From assembly GCF_036669915.1 (NCBI RefSeq), contig NC_089319.1, forward strand, positions 15,186,770 to 15,250,769: DNA of 64,000 bases. Direction: 5' to 3'. The notes beneath the pieces were generated by a model. That model was not told the origin of the DNA, made no database searches, and saw only the letters and a list, made by a program, of their open reading frames with translations. The translations under genes and the position numbers were made by a program. This DNA comes from Pocillopora verrucosa. Taxonomy: Eukaryota; Cnidaria; Anthozoa; Scleractinia; Pocilloporidae. How positions within the stretch are numbered: the stretch's first letter is position 1; each line of letters starts with the position of its first letter. Below, piece by piece: positions 1-10,695 of this stretch.

Positions 1-122
1 CAATTTCCAAAGGATCACACCATGACTTGAATCTTATATGCCTTTAAGTCAGGACAAAAAATGTTGTTGTTGTTCTCAATCTCAGAACAACATCTTTGTT
101 GACAGTGCAATCATGCACTTAC

Positions 123-3100
123 TTTGTGGAAAGAGAATGCCCAACATCAGGGTGCTAGATATGATAGCAAGGGTGAGATAAGTGAATCTATCTTGTGGAA
201 TGAAGTTGGCACCTCCTGGTAAATTTTCTGAACTTCCTGACTGCTGACAGAAATAAATCAACTGCATAAGGATAGGTCATACTCTAGACATGACAACTTC
301 AACAACAATCAGACAGTAATACTTAGCAATGCTGATATCATGTTTATGGTGTGTAAAAAAAAAGAAAAAAAAAAGAAAAAAAATGCAGAGAGATAGGGAG
401 AAGTTCATAACATAACCTGACATCAGAATGTCTTCATTCTGAGACATGCTTTAGTTAATATTTTACTGAATTATATGTTCAGTAATTGATATTTCTAGAA
501 TATCTAAGAAAGAAATCCTTCTTTGTTAACATTTAGTTCTAAGTTTATCTTAAATGTAGATAAACTGACAAGTCTTGTTATGCCAGGTCTGTTCTCCATC
601 CTGATGGCCTACACTGCCACAGCTTATCTCTGTTTTAGTAACATTAAGTAACCAAGACAATTGCTTCTCCCTTGGTTATCATACCAGTGCTTTGCAAGTT
701 TACCACATGAGTTTGTCAAGTTTGTACAAAAGTTTGACAACACCCATTTAAAACACTTAAAGGAGAGAGGCTTTGTGCTAAAGAGGTGTCTTAATCAGTA
801 TAGGGGTCCTACTCAAACCTCTTGAGGTGGACCATTAACTCTTGGGCCACTGCATCCCCCATTCTGGATACACCAGTATTTGAAACTTAACATTCACTTT
901 CTTAGATAGATTTTTTCTGACCTGCTGAAATATCAAAGAATGTAGACTTGCTCGTAGAGGATAAACCATTAGGGGAAAGCTGACAATAACTGACATCACA
1001 AAGCCTGTAGGAATATAAACAGTAAAAGAAGCAGTTTATACTTGAACTAAATATAGTATATGGAGTATTTCCACAAACAAATGTCAGTAAGAGCCATTAC
1101 AATATTAATGGTGCAAACATCAGTTGCTGTATCATTGACTTAGTAAGTTACATTAACTGGTTTGTCTAAGACCTTACCTAACTTTATTATCTGTGAAATA
1201 AAAGTGTTTCCATAGTTTGTCAACATGTCACCCTTGACACCAACACTGTAGAAGCTGACGTAGCCAAAAAATCCAACCTATTTCATTACCAAAGCAGGAA
1301 AACAGGGTATTGTTAATATTTAACACTGGAATGACAACAAACACCTAATTGAAAGTTAAGCTGGTAATATATTCAGAAAATAAAAACTCCCATAAGAGAA
1401 TAGTCAAAGAGACTAAAGCACAGTGGATGACTCAAACCAAATAAGAGGGATAACCTAGTAACTGGATTATTTCAAATTCTGAATTAATAAAATGCAAAAG
1501 TAAATAAAAACGGGAAAGAGCAAGGCTACCAGACATTTATTGCAAATTTTATGATGTCTGTTGAAAATCTCAGTGCATAAGTGAAGTACGAGTAACTGTA
1601 GAAAAAGTTGAATACTATCATTGTAATGATGACATACCAAAAAATATACAGAAGCCACAATGTTGATTCCAGTATTGACAACACCTTCCATTTTTTTAAC
1701 TGAAGGTTCAGGCAAGGTTTCATAGAGTGCAAACAGCTGCCTACAAGTAATTAATCAAAATATTGTTTTAAGTGAAATGTACACTTAAATGATTAAATGT
1801 TAAATTAAATTAATGGTAGGATTACTTTGAATCATTAAATAATTTTGTTGACATTTTTGGTCATTATCAAAGATCAACATACCTAAAACAGTTAGGAAAT
1901 TCCATTCAAAAACTGATTGAACCAAAACATAACATTATAAAAGTCATGAAGCATAATTTGACAACAAAATTACTGTATAACCACAATTTCATCCCAAGAT
2001 GGCCTAAAAGGTTGAACACATTTTGCTAAAACATGGAAAATAACAAAGACCCTTACCACATACCTCTTACAGTCATGTATGAAATCGCAGATAAATGCAA
2101 AATTCACACTGTTGTATACCAAAATTTAAATACTCTCTGTTATTAAAATACTCTGTGCAAAGAACTCTTTTACTGACATGCCTAGGTGTCTCAGGCAATC
2201 AAGTTTTATTCTTCAGGCAATTAGTACAGATCAATTTTTTTATCTGAACACTAGATTCTTTAGTAAAACATTTTGGCACCCTGCAGTTGTCCCTAGAGAA
2301 TGCCAAAAATTTATTTGAATCAAAGAAATAATCAACTTCAAGTTTCTAATTGCTCCCCTCCTCACCCTCACTCCATACACATAGTTACACTTTAAACAAC
2401 TCCGTGTCAAAATTGTTATTATCAACGGTGAACGTATATAATTAATTTTTTTTTATATAATTAATTTTTGATAACTCGAAAAATTGTTCTTCCAAGTTTT
2501 AAAACCAAAGTAATACTAACGTTTGGCAAGTAAATGCTAATGCAAAGATGGGCAAATAGTGGAGAAGTTTCTCTGGTCGCCAGTAATTTAAGTCGTACAA
2601 CCAAGATCCTTCCATGATCTTTGGCAGTGCACTCAAAAATGCCTGTAACAAAAGATAAGGACCACAATAAAATCTATAAGCATGTTCCACTAACAACATT
2701 TACTTACATCCTTTTCAAAGATCTCACAAGAAACCTCATTAGGAAATACATCTAGTAGATAGCAAACAAAATAAATTCTTAACTTACCTGTAGAACAAAA
2801 AATCCATAAAACAGCAGGGCAGCAGAACTGAAGGAAGCTAAGCTTTGAAGATTTCTCATCAACGACAAGGGTAACCCAACACCAAATGCAAGTACTGTCA
2901 TGAGAACTGCTCTCATAGTCCATGACACCTACACAATTGTATAAGACAGTGAATGGTCTCAGTAGTCAAATGAGGCTTCACATAAACATTAAATGTGATA
3001 TGAAAACCCCTATTGAGTGAAACTTATTCTAGTTTTCATTCACCTAGTTTCATTTATCCTTTCACTGGTGTGATACCTTAAATTTCACATATTTTATCAC

Positions 3101-6100
3101 ATGACTGTTATATAACAGAAGGCTGGCCATACCTGTAATCCACTTAAATTCTGAAATATTGAAGGAACCAAGTCTCCAATGATAACATTGAATGCTATAA
3201 GAGTTCCTAGAAGAAGACCAATAATACTGAAACAAGAAAGAGAAAGCAATCATTTAACTAAGAATAATAAATTAAAGTAATTCATGAATTTGATAAGGGT
3301 GATCACTACATGCAAAAAGATATTACAACATTCCACTTGGAAACTAGTCTGGAATACACTGTCAAGCTGGAAATTCCTTTTCTTAAAAGAAGAAATTGTG
3401 TGGCCATTGTAAAGATTTGTGATTGGCCACATAGGCCATTATTATCCTCCTTTTCACTGATTTTTTTTTTCATTTATTTATTATTAAAGATGGTATATTC
3501 TCTGGTGTTGACAGACTTCTACATAAGGTCACCCAATGCATATGTTACTGCCAATAACTTAATTTTTGTGTTAAAGACAAAAATACATGCATTGTGTAGA
3601 TGTTTTTTAGAGTTATCAATGTTAATTTTCACTAATGTGTAACCTTGTACCACAAAAGCCTTTGACTTTAATTGAAGTGTATGTTTGGCACTTATGATTC
3701 ATGCCATTTTTATTATATAAAAAGGTGCTCGAGATTAGCTCCATACATGCAGTTCACATTCTTTACTCTTCTGTATCAACATGTATAATCCATTTCCTTT
3801 TAAACCAATTACCTTGCTTCCACAGCAAACTTTCCTGGAGCACCATAAGTAACCAATGCTGAAGGAAAGCATTAGAAATTTAAAAGTATTTAAATAAAAA
3901 CAAATGATAATTGGTCTGTTAGCACTACAGTAACTGTAGCAAAAATATAAAATTGATTGATCCCCAAACTCCAAATTGGACCACCAAATTTTCCCTACCA
4001 AAGTTGAGGAAAACTTGCAAACATACTTTTAAAATTTTTTTTTCATACCAATAACAGCCATGGCCATATGATCCTAAACATTTTATGATATCTCAACTCT
4101 TTAAATTTCACCATGTGTGAAATTTAGGAATACATAAATAAAAAACTTCTTTATGCAGTCAGGGCGCCATTTTGGGGGCTTCTCTGGAAAAGAAGAATGT
4201 TGAGTAATTCTTTTATTGGACACTAATGGCACCTGTTTTGGAACAAACATGTTGACCATAATATCATTTTGGCTTACATTTTAGGCTTTAAATGTGATTT
4301 TTGCATAGTATTTTGTAGGCTCTTAATGTATTTCTTAAATTCTATTATTGTATCTTTATTAGGCTCTTTGAATGTGATAGTTCATGAGAATTCTTAATGT
4401 AAATTAATTTTTAAAGATACAGGGCTGGTACGGAGACTATCCTTGGAGCTGAATGAGCTACCCTGTGTAAATAAAGGTTTTTTTTTTTCCTTTAGGTATT
4501 TATTTTCTGTTAAAATTCCTTCCTTCCTTCCAATAAATGTTGTATTAACAGTGAAAAGTTAATCTGAGTGTTTCTGTGGTCTGAAAGAGCCCAAGCACCA
4601 CAGCCCACAAACCATTCTCACTTTGGGAGAACTTTTAAGAGCTGGGCAGCTTAGATTTTTGGGCCATCATGCACTCACTGATTTTTCAGCTGTACTCTGT
4701 GGGGAAAAAATATTATTTTCAACTTCAAAGAAGTTTACAGCAGCTATTGGGTTGTTGTTCCCTTTCAAATGAGTGTTTGAAAGGAAAATGTTTAAACCTT
4801 AATGTAAAATCATTACAAGTAAACCTTCCATTTAAACTACCTCCAGATTTTGATTCTTTAATTCAAATTCCTCTCTAGTACTGTTTTCTCAAAATGTCTA
4901 GTAACTCACCTAACCCTTCATAGTTCCGTCTCCGTGCCACCTGACCTGTCTTAAGAAGTAACCCACAAGACTTCTTTGTAAGCAAGGAGCTACTTACAAT
5001 TGCTACTCCACAAAGTACGATGCCACACTGATGAAAAGGAGTAAAAGAAAACAAAAGTGGTATAACATTCCACTTCTTAGCTGTATTTTTTGTGATTAAT
5101 CTTACAAAATCCATGCAGATAAACAAAAGTTTTAAAGGTACAATTATACAATATATACTCAGGGCTTTCATTAGAAGCCGGCTACTGCCGGAGCTCCGGT
5201 GGCTGTGAGTCATCAAGTCACCGGCTACTTGGCCATGTTTGTCAGCAAATATTTAAAAAATTAAATTTCAAAATTTCTGGGGGAGCATGCCCCCAGACCC
5301 CCCCTAGAAAATAATCACAGCCACCTACTATTATATGGGCAGACACCTACTTCAAATCTTATTGAAAGCCCTGATATACTTATTCTACCTATTTATTCCT
5401 GTTTTAAAAAAAAACGTTGCAATTTGAAGATCTATATGAAATATGTACACCTCTCTTTGTCCAATAAAAGGTGTAGACATAATAAATGTCCAGGAACAAT
5501 TTTTCAAAAAGAGAGTAAAATAAATGTTTTTCTTCAAAAAAGGTCTTGTCAACGGAAAAAAATTGATTATGAAAATCAAACTATAAAAAACTAGAAACAA
5601 CACAGCTGCGTGTGCATAAAGTGCAAGCCAACAAATCCTAACATTTGTCTAAATACTGCCTTAGGTGAAGCAATGAAGATGTATTGAACCTATGTGGCAT
5701 GTAACATATTCTATGTTTACGGTTTGAATGACAATCGCAAGTTCGATATGCACAATGATGAGGCATAAATATGAGAATGGAAAACTGATTGGCCTACATT
5801 TTCAGGTTAGTATTAAGAACCACCATTTTACAAATGAAGATATCTTTGTTTAATTCAATTAAGCGTTGTTGTGGTGATCAACCAAAATTCCATAAATGTC
5901 TTCTCGACTAATTCACGGATAGATTTAACAACAAAGGGCGAATATCGTGTGTCTTTGTACATGTGAACTTACGTGACAAACTTGAGTAAACAGTGTAAAG
6001 CATAATATAAGAAGATCATTTGCAAAATAAACTGAAATAAAAGAAGTTTATCTTCCAGCGAGGGTCGAAATAAGAAGTTTTCAAAGTTTACCTCTTGAAA

Positions 6101-6208
6101 GCAGAAAGGCATCGCCAAAACACTGACTCCAATGATGCAGTTGATCAAATTAAATATAACAGGCGTGGTACTCATTGGGGAAATTCCAGATAGAAGAAAA
6201 AATTCCAC
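123..6208 (-). CDS. SLC38A10: SLC38A10-like sodium-coupled neutral amino acid transporter (5' part; gene continues beyond left edge)
   Basis: Multi-pass transporter of the SLC38/AAAP family. Exons read on the minus strand: 6092-6208, 4910-5027, 3813-3858, 3133-3226, 2788-2928, 2521-2642, 1638-1740, 1178-1277, 922-1004 and 123-243 (the last acceptor may be 3 nt further in). All junctions have GT-AG ends and compatible phase. Together they encode about 348 residues. Hallmarks are NLINCIIGVSVLAMPFCFQE at the N-terminus, then CGIVL, GTLIAFNVIIGDL, a VGLPLSLMRNLQSLASFS helix, LPIFALAFTCQ, LPEPSVKKMEGVVN and VGFFGYVSF. These line up in order with human SLC38A10. The transporter core is almost complete here; the long cytoplasmic tail of the family would lie to the left of the window. 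Start: the Met at 6208 opens the frame, but MSTTP at 6175 fits the family N-terminus better. Intron 1 carries a MITE. In mammals the protein is reported to carry Gln, Glu, Ala and Asp; the substrate here is inferred. Confidence 0.93.
4420..4490 (+). repeat. Probable 3' tail of a retroelement in SLC38A10 intron 2
   Basis: A block ending in GAGCTACCCTGTGTAAATAA followed by a T run. The 'gctaccctgt..aaataaa' ending resembles the 3' ends of cnidarian SINE/LINE copies that I know from other loci. No coding part is visible upstream. Family assignment is inference. Confidence 0.4.
5159..5374. mobile_element. Non-autonomous DNA transposon (MITE) in SLC38A10 intron 1
   Basis: A 216-bp element bounded by perfect 12-bp terminal inverted repeats, TCAGGGCTTTCA at 5159-5170 and TGAAAGCCCTGA at 5363-5374. 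It is flanked by TATAC on both sides (5154-5158 and 5375-5379), consistent with a 5-bp target-site duplication. The interior is richer in GC than the surrounding intron and holds the palindrome TGCCGGAGCTCCGG and a stretch of C/G runs (GGGGGAGCATGCCCCC). There is no transposase frame, so it needs a helper elsewhere. The superfamily is not determined. Confidence 0.8.
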
Positions 6209-6423
6209 AGGGCTAATATATAAGTCGTTTAAAAGTTCAGATCCTTTCTATTGACGTTGATACTCCACTCTCACCACGCATGCAAATGAGGCTTGGTTGC
6301 TCAGATTAAAACTTCTTCCAGGGAACACCCTACCCTACATGGTAAATTATCATAACGAAAACGAGGTTATTTAGTAAATTTCCCACAATACCAAACCATC
6401 GTACATCCTTTTCGTTCCTCAAA
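6209..6423. promoter_or_regulatory. Shared divergent promoter between SLC38A10 and RPL18
   Basis: Only 215 bp separate the two start codons, which point away from each other. On the RPL18 side a pyrimidine tract (CCTTTTCGTTCCTC, 6407-6420) ends just before the ATG. This is what a 5' terminal oligopyrimidine (TOP) leader of a ribosomal protein mRNA looks like, and would place translation under TOR/LARP1-type control. No TATA box is clear. Confidence 0.65.
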
Positions 6424-9125
6424 ATGGTGAGTTATGGGACTAATTCTCAACTTGGCGAAAGTATCCTCCTTAATCTTTGTCATCATGGAAGTGTCTACAT
6501 TTATTTCCCTGCAAACATTTAATACAACTCTCACTGTGATGATGTCTTAATCTTTTAGGGGATAGACATCAAACGGAAGCACGTTAAGAAGAGGGCACGA
6601 CAAGAGCCTGCCTCACAGAATGTCTACCTGAGGCTCCTTGTGAAGGTTTGTAGTATTTGGCTATTCTTCGTTTGAATCTGATTTTTGTTGAGATGAAGTT
6701 CTGACGAATTTTAATTAATTTTCTTCTTGCAGCTCTACCGTTTCTTGGCCCGCCGTACAAATGCAACTTTTAATAAAGTTATTCTGAAACGTCTTTGCAT
6801 GAGTCGTGTGAATCGGCCACCTCTCGCTCTTTCTCGTATGGTAAGATTCACGTCCTCTATATCGTTATCAGTTCTTTTTTTCTTTCTTTCTCTAATCGAT
6901 CACTGTACATAATGGGAAATCATATATACTGTTGATTTTTTTCGTATCTTCCATCAGGTGAGAAAAATGAAAGCAAAGGGTGACTTCTCAGGGAAAATTT
7001 GTGTTGTTGTTGGAACTATCACAGATGATTTGAGGTTGTATGAGGTGCCGGCATTGAAGGTTAGTCCTACAGCCATAGGTTTGTGATTTGACTTTCTTTT
7101 AGCAAGATGCCTGGAGAAACCTTGCTCTTTTCCATTGATGTTTGGCTCAGTTAGAGATGTTGGTAAATTATGTTGGAGAGAAAATAATAGCCGAAACCTA
7201 CTTTTTGTTGTACAAGAGGGAGGAAAATTTGTTTGGGTTTGGCAATATACTGCAAATGGGCAAAGTAGTTTGCAGGTATGATAAGTTTTTTGGGCCTCAT
7301 ACATGTAATAATCACTCCAGTGTTAGATCTAGCAGGCAACAGGAGTTTCTCTGGTAGCTTTGACTGTGAGTAGTTTTCTTCAGTGTCCTTCTGATTAAAG
7401 TAATTTAGTGTATGCTTTCCCCTTTGTCTTGAAGGTTTGTGCACTTCATGTGACTGAGGGGGCACGTGCAAGGATTTTGAAGGCTGGTGGAGAGGTTATC
7501 ACCTTTGACCAGCTTGCCTTGAGGGCACCTAAAGGAAACAACACTGTGTTGCTTCAAGGTAATTTGCATGTGTCTGGTGTGGAATGAATGATATATTGTA
7601 TTAACTTAAGTTGGAAATAGAGATGGGTTCCTTAAAATTGATGTATGACTGGAGACTACTTCAATAATAGAAGTGTTATTTTGTTCAGCAGCAATTATTT
7701 GTTGCTGATTTTTTAAATTGCGATGGTCCACAGGCTGGAGTAAATTGAAATTTTTCCTGTTAGAAGTGAGTACGCTCTTATGGGTAAAGGGTCCCAAGGG
7801 TTTTAAGATTTATAAGTGTAGGTATTATTGTTATAAAGTAACTATTTGTTTAACATGGGCATATAACTGCAATGTTACTGAAAGCCCAGTGCTAGTGAAC
7901 CAGAGTTACTAGGTTTCATGATTTTAATGATATATTGAAGTTTTGTATAGATGTGGATTAGCAGAGAGTTGACAAGAGTTTTTCACCTGTTTTCTTTTAT
8001 TTTGAGCATTTTTAAAAGCACAGGACTTTGTTACTCTGCAAAAAGAAAAAAAATAATATATATACATAATACATATTGACATGATGTTAATTCTGTAGCA
8101 CCTTGAAGGCTACTTAAACATACTAAAGCTCCCCTTTGAACTTGGCTGAATCCAATATGCTCATTTCCAATTCTTTTTTTAAATGGTATGATAGGTGTTT
8201 TGTTTGTGATGGGTTTGGGTCCTAGGAAAGCCCGCACATGATGATAAGACACGACGGTCTTCTAATGCAAACAGCAATTGATGAATTCGTAGTGGTATTC
8301 TGATGTGGGTAATCTTAATCCATTCATGTAACACTACATTTCACTGCCATAATTTCAAGGTTACAACAGTAGCTCTTCTTTCCCACTATTCTTCAGAATG
8401 GATTACAAAACACTTGTCTTTTTGTTTTAGGGCCGAGGAAAGCTCGTGAAAGTGTGAGACACTTTGGCCCTGCCCCAGGTGTTCCACACAGCAAAACAAA
8501 GTAAGTGTGTACTTAAGTCAGTAGAGAGGAAGATTGTACATGGAAACATTGGGTCAGGAAGTTTGAATAATATAATCTTATTACAACAAAAAAAGAGAGG
8601 AGTGTACTTTTGAGTCACAAAAGTTTATAGTTTGTCAATGACATTGTGAGGTTTTCAGTGTTCCCCAATTCATCATTATTGGCTTGTCATCTACCATGCA
8701 CTTTAAACTGTCAAGGGAAACCTATATTCACAAATTATGCATGTGGGCATATTAACGTTCCTTTCTTGGGAGAATTTGTCTGCCACTGAATCTCTCCCTG
8801 TCTTTGTCATCATCGTGCTGTTGCTATTTATAGTCATTCTTGACTTATTAGGTCTAAGCTGAGAAAAAAGCCCTAATCTTTTCTAACTTGTGCTCATTTT
8901 TGTTTTGAAACTTGATTGGTTTACAGCTGTTTTTTTTTTTTTAACTTGTACCAGCTGTTTGGTTCAAGCCAGGTTTTACAGGTCTGTATTCAACAAGCTC
9001 ACCTGTTTTTTCCATAGTGGTAATCATCCTGTTTTCATTTGTTTTACAGGCCATATGTTCGCTCCAAAGGACGCAAATTTGAAAGAGCTCGTGGTCGCAG
9101 AAAGAGCCGTGGTTTCAAAGTGTAG
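6424..9125 (+). CDS. RPL18: 60S ribosomal protein L18 (eL18)
   Basis: Large-subunit ribosomal protein. Seven coding exons: 6424-6426 (the ATG alone), 6559-6645, 6733-6840, 6958-7059, 7435-7558, 8431-8500 and 9050-9125. They sum to 570 nt, i.e. 189 aa plus stop; human eL18 has 188 aa. Diagnostic stretches are [70 protein letters not shown] and the basic C-terminus [16 protein letters not shown]. Splitting directly after the initiator ATG is common in ribosomal protein genes. Intron 5 hosts a box C/D snoRNA. AATAAA lies at 9153-9158, 28 bp after the stop, giving a very short 3' UTR. Confidence 0.98.
8231..8309 (+). ncRNA. Box C/D snoRNA in RPL18 intron 5
   Basis: About 79 nt including a closing stem. 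Box C ATGATGA is at 8238-8244 and box D CTGA at 8300-8303. The flanks CCCGCA (8231-8236) and TGTGGG (8304-8309) pair fully with one G-U. A C' box TGATGA lies at 8279-8284 and a weak D' (CTAA) at 8262-8265. The 11 nt before box D, GTAGTGGTATT, are complementary to AATACCACTAC, which I recall as a conserved stretch of the large-subunit rRNA. The D+5 rule would then target the first C of AAUACCACUAC for 2'-O-methylation, the position I associate with yeast snR76 (25S C2197). The box structure is seen directly; target identity is from memory. Confidence 0.8.
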
Positions 9126-9152
9126 AGAAGATGTGGAGGCCAAATGCACAAT

Positions 9153-9158
9153 AATAAA
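9153..9158 (+). terminator. Poly(A) signal of RPL18
   Basis: AATAAA 28 bp after the RPL18 stop codon, followed by a T-rich stretch. Confidence 0.8.
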
Positions 9159-9159
9159 G

Positions 9160-10695
9160 TTGTTTCTCAACCTAATATTGAAGGATGTCCTCCTTCTTTT
9201 TATTAAGTTATTACTTTCATCCCCAACTGCCTATGAGTATTGTCTCTAGACATCCAAACCTCTTTTACCCTCTCACATACCTGTGAAACTCAGTCATGTA
9301 ATTCTATGGCAATTTGATTTTTGCAATGTGTACTTCACTGTGTGTTTCAGAGTAGTATTCACTCTTCAGTTTAATTACAAGAGTTACCCTAAGTCAGAAA
9401 TCAAATTATCACATTGAATGGATTTCAAGGGTGTCAATCATTTAAGTGCTAAAGGAGATGTATATGCTCAGATTCATATGCTTCAAAAACTATTCAATTT
9501 TTATCTCCATTGTTAAAAGTATCAATCAAAATCTACTTCTTTTGAGCATATCAGATTCTGAAATGTAATCTAACCATTCAAAAATCGTCTTCAAATGGGC
9601 AAAGAAATCATCTCTGGCACCATTTCAAACAGCAGTCAGCAATGTGCTGACTAAATGTACTGTGGAAAAAATTTCTAGTGCTTTCAACAATGTAGCTATC
9701 TCAATAGAATATTCCCACAACTGAGGTGAATAGTACTTGCCAAACACTTGTACACCAGCTAATCAGGTACATGTATGTAGTAAACCTGGAAATTTTTATC
9801 AACTGCAAGTATTTAGATAAGAATTTAAGGTAACTAAGTCATTTTTCCCACTTTTATTCTTCAGTTCTGTCCTCATTTGACAATTTTGTGTTTAGAATTT
9901 TGTTCACAAAATCAAGTAAGAAGGTTTGTGAGAAAAGAAACTTTCTCAACCTTGAATCATGCAAAAGTAACCTTGAATCTAAAGCCACTTGATTCAAGTT
10001 CTTACTCTAAAACTGATTCAAACCACTCCCTTGACAGTTGAGTAACAAAAGAGGAGTATTTTTTCATAGAAATACTGCTTCATGCTTGGTTGCTACAAAC
10101 ATTGGTTTTCAAAATTCTTTTATTTTACTGAATGAAAGTAACATTTCCCTGACAAATGAAATATCATATGAAACAGAGGAAATATAGCAAACCTCTTCCC
10201 AACAGCCATCCTAACCACTCATCTTGATGATTTGCCACCATTGTTCAACATAGAGAAAGATTTACAGTGACTAAGGCTAAGTTAAATTATTGAGATCCAA
10301 GAGACTAAGGAAAACCATCAATGGCAATGAAACTGTTCTGTGGTTTAATGTCTACAGCCATGCTCCCACTAACTAACATTTCACTTTCAAACAAGACAAT
10401 GTAACTCCCATCTTTGAAAACACCTTGAGAAAAAGCAATTTCATTCCCGAGTATTTTTGGAGGTACAAGAAGAATGATTGGAAGAACACCCCAGACTTCA
10501 TGCCAGTCTCCAAAAATTACATGTACATCTTGGAGCTCCAATGAAGATGCAAAACTTTCCTTTTATCTTACAACGAAACTACCATATCCTGGTACTTTTG
10601 TTATAAGATCTGGAAGAACATATAGCTGTCAGAGAAGCCTACTTTCTAGTTAAATCATGTCTCTGATCCAGATTCATGCTGATTCATTTTAAGTC
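9160..10695. other. Interval between the convergent RPL18 and GNPTG genes
   Basis: About 1.5 kb of AT-rich sequence. No exon, RNA gene or repeat family was recognised. It probably contains the 3' UTR of GNPTG: minus-strand AATAAA-type signals occur, for example TTTATT on the plus strand near 10120. An open frame at 10305-10541 (minus) matches no family I know. Confidence 0.5.

Noticed and set aside
8249..8261. Second rRNA guide upstream of the D' box of the RPL18 intronic snoRNA
   Set aside because: CACGACGGTCT is similar to 28S rRNA in the sense orientation as I recall it, not complementary, so it cannot act as a guide.
10305..10541. 78-aa minus ORF downstream of GNPTG
   Set aside because: It lies in the likely GNPTG 3' UTR, has no recognised motif and no matching splice sites to the gene.
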